Source: CANIZL01 sp043788645 | Lineage (GTDB): Bacteria; Verrucomicrobiota; Verrucomicrobiia; Limisphaerales; UBA9464 | DNA length: 10,881 nucleotides | Direction: 5' to 3' | NCBI GenBank assembly: GCA_043788645.1 | Contig: JAYVTS010000495.1 | Location: 1 to 10,881 of the forward strand | Part shown: in pieces, positions 1 to 5,541 of the stretch | How positions within the stretch are numbered: position 1 is the stretch's first letter | Layout of the letters: every line of letters begins with the position of its first letter | Position numbers and translations under genes: made by a program | The notes under the pieces: generated by a model | Seen by the model: only the letters and a program-made list of their open reading frames with translations | Databases searched by the model: none | What the model was told of the DNA's origin: nothing

Positions 1-679
1 TTTACACCTACAATTCGATTGGCCGTTTGGCCAGTCGCTTTTCCCGCACCGGCACGGGTGCCGTGACCACCGGCTACACCACCTACTACAGCTACGATAC
101 TATGACCGCAAGGGCAACCGAACCAGCTCGAGCAACTACGAAACCTTTGTATACGACGATGAAAATCAGCTGGTGCAAAACCGGAACGAACCCCCTGCGC
201 CCGGGCTAAAAACCGATTTTGTTTACGACGCCAAGCTTCGGATTCGGATTCGCCGCGAATACACCGGCACGACGGGCAGTTGGACGCTCCAGAGCGAAAC
301 GCGATACTTGTATGATGGGATGCGGGTGATTCAAGAACGGAATGTCAGCAAGGTGCCGCAGGTGACCTACACGCGAGGATTGGACTTGGCCGGTAGTTGG
401 GAAGGTGCCCGTAGAATTGGTGGTTTGCTCGCTCGAACGGCGCATTCTGGTGCGACCGGTGCTACATACGCACACGCTTTCTATCACGCGGATCCGGGCG
501 GCAACGTTACCTACTTGCTCAATGCCGACAACAGCCTCGGTGCAGCCTACAAGTATGATCCATTTGGGCGGACGCTCACAAGCAGCGGGGCGTTGGTTGG
601 GGATTATGGGAGCCTTTTGAATAACTGTAACGACTGGGCAAACGGTGCGGCCAAGGATTGTGGCCTCACTTGCTTATGA
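1..679 (+). pseudogene. Rhs/YD-repeat protein, 3' fragment with an apparent frameshift and a shortened core
   Basis: This is the C-terminal part of an Rhs-family protein, a large secreted or surface YD-repeat shell that usually encloses a polymorphic C-terminal domain. Up to about base 98 the Rhs-like reading is in frame 3 (YTYNSIGRLAS, then YYSYD). From base 101 it continues in frame 2 (YDRKGNRTS, FVYDDENQLVQ, FVYDAKLR, RYLYDGMRVIQERN, AFYHADPGGNVTYLLN and YKYDPFGRT at about 548-574). One missing base near 99-100 would join the two halves. After TLTSSGALVG (ending near 601) the usual end of the core (an FSSKE-type segment, then YRFYDP...RWLNRDP) is absent, and about 25 unrelated residues ending KDCGLTCL lead to the TGA at 677-679. 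Frame 2 is open to the left edge, but its first 30 residues do not look Rhs-like. The family call is secure. Whether the frameshift is a real mutation or a sequence error cannot be decided here. Confidence 0.8.
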
Positions 680-990
680 AACGCTCGATTTTTGCCATCT
701 TCGGCTTAGTTCTTAGTGTTTTTCTAGCAGTAATTATTTTGATTTACGGCGGGCGCATTATCACTCAGCGGCATCGAGTGGCAGAAACAGCTTGGATTCT
801 ACCAACAAATCAGGTCGCTGAGTTCTCCGAGAGCTTAATTTTGGAAGGCGTAGACCGGGCGCTCCGTAGCGGCTCGCTCCTCCGACGCAAACGTCGGCGC
901 GAATATTACGGGTCGGACCTCGCCGGCGCGTTCGTCGTTGGAATACCAAAATTTGCCGGGAGTTTTAGCGCAGTCCGTAGCCCCGCCTGA
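676..990 (+). CDS. Small single-pass membrane protein, unknown; possible Rhs-linked immunity-type gene
   Basis: I do not recognise this 104-residue product. The ATG at 676-678 overlaps the TGA of the Rhs frame (677-679) as ATGA, an arrangement typical of translational coupling and common where a partner or immunity gene follows an Rhs tail. Residues 5-25 (IFAIFGLVLSVFLAVIILIY) form a clear hydrophobic segment after a short positive N-terminus, consistent with a membrane anchor. A polar region follows (about residues 30-64), then a basic stretch (LLRRKRRR, about residues 73-80). The first 200 bases are richer in A+T than their surroundings. The last 85 bases lie antisense to the 3' end of the converging TPR gene, so the true C-terminus may have been lost and replaced by read-through. 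A TTG at 658 could serve as a start 18 bases further upstream. The immunity role is inferred from position only. Confidence 0.45.
   Translation: MKRSIFAIFGLVLSVFLAVIILIYGGRIITQRHRVAETAWILPTNQVAEFSESLILEGVDRALRSGSLLRRKRRREYYGSDLAGAFVVGIPKFAGSFSAVRSPA
882..897. other. Small hairpin between converging transcription units
   Basis: CCGACG at 882-887 pairs perfectly with CGTCGG at 892-897 around a 4-base CAAA loop. It lies 8 bases beyond the TAA of the leftward cluster (906-908) and inside the rightward small ORF. No T-run follows on either strand, so this is not a good intrinsic terminator. It is recorded because it sits where two convergent units meet. Confidence 0.3.
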
Positions 991-2384
991 AAGGCCGGAT
1001 TCACGTTTTCATCCGGCGCCAACAGGTCTCGCGCTACTTGGATTTTCATTTCTTCAAAGGACGGCATTTGTGTTCGTCCCTTCTGCCCCGCATTCAAGCT
1101 CGTTCGAGTCTCGAAATGCCAATGAATGGTGCCCGCCATTTTCAGAAGCGATTGAGCCCGTTCCGGATCACCCGCCACGAGTTCGGTGAACGCCGATGTG
1201 ATCGGCCCCTGAATCATCGCCTTAATACGATCTGGACTCGTCTCATTGATGTCCTCGCCAATGCGACTAACGCAATAGTCTTCGACGGTTTGATTTGGTG
1301 GAATCCCGGTGATTTCAAAATTCTTCTTAATATAATCAAACCACTGAGCGGCTTCCTTTTCCCGGCCGTAGGAGAACAAAAAATAGACGGCGTCCTTCAG
1401 GAAGTTCCGATGGGCCGTGCCGAAGTGTTCGGCCATTTCGGGATCGGCCAAGCGTTGCGCCAAATAGGCGCGATGGCTATTGGGGATCATCTCCAAATTC
1501 GGCGCCGACATAAACCGCAATCCCGCCGGAACATTGGTGCGCCCAATGTATAGACGGTTTTCCACCAAACGACCGCGCTGGAACGCAGTTTGCATCGGCT
1601 GAAAGATGTTCCGCCGCAACATTCGCTTATCGCCCTCGCCATTCCCTTCCTTGAGCCCTTGGGAGGCCCAATAGATGGCGTGGGTTTCGGGCAGACGCCA
1701 TTCGAGTGGACCATAGGTCTGATCGACCGCTTGCATGGCGGCGGGGTCCATTTTGTACTTTTCACGAAGGCTGCGAACTCGCTCCGTGGCATCCGGAGAT
1801 TTCGGGGCCAATAGCTCGGCGTAATTAGGTCGGCCACCTGGTAGGATGGCTTCCATTTCTCGATACCAATGGTACTTATAGACCAGGTGCGCATCATCCA
1901 GGTAGGCACCCATTTTATGCTGAAAATGGCGGGCTAGCTCCGCGTAAATATCGACTGAGTGCGGATTGTATTTCAGGCCTTCATCTCGAAGGAGTTCGAT
2001 GCCGCGTTGCACCCAATTCCACCGATCTTCCGGGTCCGGAAACTTGACGGAGATATTATAGCTCATGTTCCAGGCCAAATTGACCCAGACAGACGCGAAC
2101 TGAGGTTGAAGCTTGGTGATCAAATCCGCCAGTTGGACCGCCTCGAAATAACGACCGTCGTCTTGGAGTTCGTTGGAACGAATCCAGAGTGCATTAACAA
2201 TAATGCCTCGAAAACCGCCCAGCGCGACGGTCGTAAACGCAAGGACTGGCGGGGCGTTTTCCAGGGGTTCGTTCCGCGTGAGGCCCAGCGCACGGCGGGC
2301 GTCATTGAGGTGCGGTTGGATGAAATGGCTGCCGAGGATCGCCAGTACCGCACAGGCGATATAAACTGTTTTCCGTGCGTTCAT
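906..2384 (-). CDS. Membrane-anchored TPR-like helical repeat protein linked to an ABC system
   Basis: The product is 492 residues. The chosen ATG (2384-2382) overlaps the permease TGA (2383-2381) as ATGA; an upstream in-frame start would add 37 residues that merely read through the permease's end. Residues 6-19 (TVYIACAVLAILGS) look like an uncleaved signal anchor, which would place the rest outside the cytoplasmic membrane. Residues about 65-110 and 120-155 have the helix-turn-helix, Trp/Tyr/Ala-rich pattern of degenerate tetratricopeptide repeats (RSNELQDDGRYFEAVQLADL, then LQPQFASVWVNLAW). The C-terminal half is mixed and has no catalytic motif I can name. TPR proteins are usually binding scaffolds, and the coupling suggests a dedicated partner of the ABC transporter encoded just upstream. 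The function is otherwise unknown, and the TPR assignment comes from sequence pattern only. Confidence 0.8.
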   Translation of the reverse strand: MNARKTVYIACAVLAILGSHFIQPHLNDARRALGLTRNEPLENAPPVLAFTTVALGGFRGIIVNALWIRSNELQDDGRYFEAVQLADLITKLQPQFASVWVNLAWNMSYNISVKFPDPEDRWNWVQRGIELLRDEGLKYNPHSVDIYAELARHFQHKMGAYLDDAHLVYKYHWYREMEAILPGGRPNYAELLAPKSPDATERVRSLREKYKMDPAAMQAVDQTYGPLEWRLPETHAIYWASQGLKEGNGEGDKRMLRRNIFQPMQTAFQRGRLVENRLYIGRTNVPAGLRFMSAPNLEMIPNSHRAYLAQRLADPEMAEHFGTAHRNFLKDAVYFLFSYGREKEAAQWFDYIKKNFEITGIPPNQTVEDYCVSRIGEDINETSPDRIKAMIQGPITSAFTELVAGDPERAQSLLKMAGTIHWHFETRTSLNAGQKGRTQMPSFEEMKIQVARDLLAPDENVNPAFQAGLRTALKLPANFGIPTTNAPARSDP

Positions 2385-4186
2385 GTGTGCGGCATGGCGA
2401 TTTCTCGTCGGGTGAGCACGATCATGCTCAAAAGCGCCAGGCTTCCACTCGCCAAGCCGAGAACTACGGCGACACAGCGGGCGAGGTCGGCCCAAGTAAT
2501 CGCCCGACCGGAACTGAGCGAACTGACGGGAGAAAAGCCGACGATTTGTTCCAGAACCCAGTGAGCCGATCCGTAGATGCTAACCGAAGCGCGATTGATG
2601 AAGTTAAAATCCGTAACGGTGCCGGTATCATGATCCAATCCGACAATCCCGCCTTGTTCGACCACCGACTTTAGGGTGCCACCAGAAAGCCCGACCAGGA
2701 GGAGGGCTAGTGAGACAAATGCAGCGACGTTAAATTGAAGAAAACTCGCAGAAAACAAGCCAATCGCGGCGAGCAAACCGATCCAACAAAGGATCACCAG
2801 TAGTCCGCGGATATAATTCGAGGTAAAGCCACCGACGGGGGCGAGGAGTTCGATGCCACTCTCCGGGGGAATCAAGACGGTGAAGGTGGATCCGTTACCA
2901 TAGTGAAGAAAAAGTTTACCATCCTCGCGGATTTGCTCCGATGGAATCGGGAATTCCGTGGGTGTATCGGCCCCAAAACTATTGCGCAGAATGGCAATTT
3001 TTTGGCCCTCACCTCCCACGGCCCAGAAGTGAGCCCAGGTAGCACTGAGACCGGCGTACTCCGTGTTAGGGATATGAAAGCGGACCCGAAGAAAAAGGGG
3101 ATGCCCGGCAAAGCGAGCTTTGGCGTCTGGCCCCAAATCAAAGACCCAGGGCAGAGGCCGTTCAAAACCCGGTGCCGTTGCGTTTAAACTCGACTGGAGT
3201 TGTTCCCGGATCTGTTTTCGGACGAACGCGGCGCCCATACTGGCCAATTCCGGTTGGCGAATTCGTTCTTTGAAAACGCGCTCGACGTCTTCTGAGAGAT
3301 CGGGTATTGGCGGTTTAAAAGCGATGCGAGAGACCAGGACTTCTTCACGGAGTTTGAGCTGTTGATCGGGCGGTAATTGAGCCGCTCGCGCCATCATGAG
3401 TCCGTAGACGATGGTCCCGGCGAGCGTCACGAGACCGACGTTCATGACCATAATACCCGTCCATTTCGCCAACCAAATCTGCCAACGCGGGATGGGTTTT
3501 ACCACGACGCTGAGCAGGGTGAGGTCGTCAATATCACGAGCCAAGGTGCCACAGGCCAACCACAGAGTTGCACACCCCAACAGCGCCGTGATCGTCGTCA
3601 GCGTGTAGCTCAGGAGGATTTGAGTAAAACCGTTGGCGGTGCCGTCATGTTTTAAAATGGCGGGTAAGACGAACACCGTGCCGATCAATAGTGAGACGAG
3701 CACGAGGACCAACCGAAACCGAGCAGCCGCCTTGAGGGTCAGTAGAACCATCGCCACAAAACCGCGGAGTTTCGGTGGAACGAAATCCGGGACAAACAGG
3801 ACGACGCGGGAGCGCCATTCGGGCAACGGGACACCGTTGAGCTGAGCGAGTTTCGCCATGGCTCCGGCGCCATGGGTGGCGGGAATGGTGGCGGTATACT
3901 CGAGTCCGGCACGTTCGCAGCGGTTCGCGAGTAATCCGCGAGCGCGGAGGGCCAGAATGAAATTGTGGAGCGCCAAGGCTGCCCCATAGATCCAAGCCGG
4001 TGCGTGATAGACAGCGAGGATGCGCCCGACAGTAATCAGGGGCAAAAGGGAGGCGGGGAGCGCCAGCCAGAGGCGCTGCCAAACGAGCCAGACCGGCCCG
4101 AAAAGAAAAGCAGCCCACGAAAAACCCACCAGCACGGTGACTTTTTCGCCAATACTTCCCCGATAGACTTCAAACCGGCGGGTCAT
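2381..4186 (-). CDS. ABC-2 type transporter permease with a DUF2628-like N-terminal domain
   Basis: This 601-residue protein is the membrane subunit of the ABC system. The ATG (4186-4184) overlaps the ATPase TGA as ATGA. Residues 1 to about 115 resemble DUF2628 (VGFSWAAFLFGPVWLVWQRLW at 20-40, then two further hydrophobic stretches and ERAGLEYTATIP), a small membrane domain normally encoded alone. The ABC-2 part begins near 145: TM about 159-178, VLPAILKHDGTANGFTQILL (173-192), a hydrophobic stretch 193-214, LARDIDDLTLLSVVVKPIPRWQIWLAKW (215-242), and TM about 243-263. A soluble loop of about 190 residues (270-458) follows, probably extracytoplasmic and beta-rich in its second half. Further membrane helices lie at about 460-480, 485-501 and 568-590. 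The bases before this ATG (GGAAAGAAG) are the best Shine-Dalgarno-like stretch in the cluster. The substrate is unknown. An internal ATG at 3751 would give a permease without the extension. Confidence 0.85.
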   Translation of the reverse strand: MTRRFEVYRGSIGEKVTVLVGFSWAAFLFGPVWLVWQRLWLALPASLLPLITVGRILAVYHAPAWIYGAALALHNFILALRARGLLANRCERAGLEYTATIPATHGAGAMAKLAQLNGVPLPEWRSRVVLFVPDFVPPKLRGFVAMVLLTLKAAARFRLVLVLVSLLIGTVFVLPAILKHDGTANGFTQILLSYTLTTITALLGCATLWLACGTLARDIDDLTLLSVVVKPIPRWQIWLAKWTGIMVMNVGLVTLAGTIVYGLMMARAAQLPPDQQLKLREEVLVSRIAFKPPIPDLSEDVERVFKERIRQPELASMGAAFVRKQIREQLQSSLNATAPGFERPLPWVFDLGPDAKARFAGHPLFLRVRFHIPNTEYAGLSATWAHFWAVGGEGQKIAILRNSFGADTPTEFPIPSEQIREDGKLFLHYGNGSTFTVLIPPESGIELLAPVGGFTSNYIRGLLVILCWIGLLAAIGLFSASFLQFNVAAFVSLALLLVGLSGGTLKSVVEQGGIVGLDHDTGTVTDFNFINRASVSIYGSAHWVLEQIVGFSPVSSLSSGRAITWADLARCVAVVLGLASGSLALLSMIVLTRREIAMPHT

Positions 4187-5469
4187 GGCTTCTTTCCACC
4201 CAGGAGATTAGCTAATTTCTCGTTGGCTTTGGACAATTCAGCCGGTTGAGACTTAGCTGGGGTGATAGGCCCAGGTGGAGTCGGAGTCGGCTTGGACCCG
4301 CTCGTTGTTTCCCGAGTGCTGATCGCTGGAGACCCGTCGCCCTCGGAAAATGGCCGCTGCGGACTCGGAGGATTAGTTGAATCGGTCACCGTCGGCCTCA
4401 GCAGCGCGTCGAGCCGGAGCGTATTGATCGTTGCCTCTTCCGTCACGACTTCGGCCGTCGGCGCCACCGAGGCAGTCGTTGAACGGGTGAGGCGGTTCAG
4501 CACCGTTGCGGCCTGGTTACGTTCGGCTTCACCGGCTTCGCCTCGGATAAATTCCGCGACCGTGTTGCCGCTCGTGGCACCGCTGGTGGCACCCTGGCCT
4601 CGGGCTCGTTCCACGACTCCCAGGAAATAGGATTCAAGGTTTTGGGTCGGATTATCGAGCCGAACATGATCGCCCACTTCGGCCCGCAGGATTTCGAGAA
4701 CGCGTTGCGTGGTTTCACGGCTCAGAACGGGAGAGGTAATGCGCACTTCATCGGGCGCAGCGAGGAGTTCGTGGAGCGAGCCGCTGGCTTGAATCTTGCC
4801 CCCATAATAAATCACCACTCGATCACAGACGTCCTCGACATCGGCCAAGAGATGGCTGGATAAAATCACCGTCTTGCCGCGCTTGGCGAGGGCGAGAATA
4901 AGATCCTTCACTTCGCGACAACCGAGTGGATCCAAACCCGCGGTCGGTTCATCGAGGATGATCAAATCCGGGTCGTTAATCAATGCTTGGGCAATGCCAA
5001 TGCGGCGTTGCATGCCCTTGGAGAATTCCCCGACCGTTCGAGTGCGGGCTTGATTCAGGCCGACCATTTCAATGAGCTGCTCGGTCCGACGCGCACGTTC
5101 GGCGCTGCTGAGTTGAAAGAGGCTACCAAAAAAATCGAGCGTCTCGCCCGGATTCAAATACTTATAGAGATAGCTTTCTTCGGGAAGATAACCGATCCGG
5201 GCTTTGGTTTGGACATCGCTCGGTGATTTGCCAAAAACGGTGATATAACCCTTGGTCGGGTAGAGCAAACCCAGCAGGAGTTTGATCGTCGTGGATTTTC
5301 CGGAGCCGTTCGGGCCTAAAAGTCCAAAAATTTCGCCGCGTCGAATTTCAAAGTCGACATTGTCCACCGCCCGCGCCTTGGGACGGCCCCAAAAGTCTTT
5401 GAAGACCTTGGTCAACCCGGCCGCTTTGACCACGGTCTCGGCAACGGAAGGAGCGGGAGTAACGGCCAT
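4183..5469 (-). CDS. ABC transporter ATP-binding protein with a long disordered C-terminal tail
   Basis: This is the ATPase subunit that powers the adjacent ABC-2 permease from the cytoplasmic face. The 428-residue product shows Walker A GPNGSGKST (52-60), a Q-loop region in which Glu follows YLP (94-98), signature FSKGMQRR (149-156), Walker B LIILDEP (169-175), D-loop AGLDP (177-181) and the switch His in SSH (206). All residues needed for ATP hydrolysis are present. The nucleotide-binding domain and its usual C-terminal subdomain end near 285. The remaining roughly 140 residues are rich in Thr, Ser, Pro, Gly and Ala (for example SGSKPTPTPPGP at 390-401), end in basic GGKKP, and are unlike the roughly 310-residue standard for this class. 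Its TGA overlaps the permease start by ATGA. The start has no recognisable Shine-Dalgarno. It is probably a drug, polysaccharide or protein exporter class (CcmA/NatA-like), with unknown cargo. Confidence 0.93.
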   Translation of the reverse strand: MAVTPAPSVAETVVKAAGLTKVFKDFWGRPKARAVDNVDFEIRRGEIFGLLGPNGSGKSTTIKLLLGLLYPTKGYITVFGKSPSDVQTKARIGYLPEESYLYKYLNPGETLDFFGSLFQLSSAERARRTEQLIEMVGLNQARTRTVGEFSKGMQRRIGIAQALINDPDLIILDEPTAGLDPLGCREVKDLILALAKRGKTVILSSHLLADVEDVCDRVVIYYGGKIQASGSLHELLAAPDEVRITSPVLSRETTQRVLEILRAEVGDHVRLDNPTQNLESYFLGVVERARGQGATSGATSGNTVAEFIRGEAGEAERNQAATVLNRLTRSTTASVAPTAEVVTEEATINTLRLDALLRPTVTDSTNPPSPQRPFSEGDGSPAISTRETTSGSKPTPTPPGPITPAKSQPAELSKANEKLANLLGGKKP

Positions 5470-5541
5470 AATGGAGCGACGATTGAGCGGTTAAATACGT
5501 GGGGTAAGCGATCGGGCGGCGAGATGAGGATTCATCGCTTC
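5470..5541 (-). other. 72-bp spacer with an inverted repeat between the P-type ATPase and ABC ATPase genes
   Basis: This is the longest gap in the leftward cluster. AAGCGAT at 5506-5512 is matched by its exact reverse complement ATCGCTT at 5534-5540, with a 21-base loop. A competing smaller stem, GATGA (5523-5527) with TCATC (5532-5536), lies partly inside it. No T-run follows in the direction of transcription. A TATTTA stretch on the - strand near 5495 could be part of a promoter for the ABC genes, but no convincing -35 box is spaced correctly. It is best read as a weak candidate for RNA structure, partial termination or an internal promoter. Confidence 0.25.

Noticed and set aside
173..679. 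ATG at 173 as the start of an independent gene
   Set aside because: Rhs similarity continues upstream of it in the same frame to base 101 and then in frame 3, so 173 is an internal Met.
882..897. Intrinsic terminator
   Set aside because: Stem of only 6 bp and no T-run on either strand.
1038..1553. 171-codon open frame on the + strand
   Set aside because: Antisense to the TPR-like gene with no recognisable domain; codon pattern explained by the real gene on the other strand.
2385..2495. Upstream start extending the TPR protein by 37 residues
   Set aside because: The extension overlaps the permease coding region in another frame and is Arg/Pro-rich; the ATGA start at 2384 precedes a proper signal anchor.
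1959..2564. 201-codon open frame on the + strand
   Set aside because: It lies antisense to the TPR and permease genes, has no family resemblance and spans two well-supported genes; it is a shadow frame.
4560..4600. GATSGATSG repeat in the ABC ATPase tail as a designed repeat array
   Set aside because: Only two short units in a low-complexity tail; no regular array on the DNA level.
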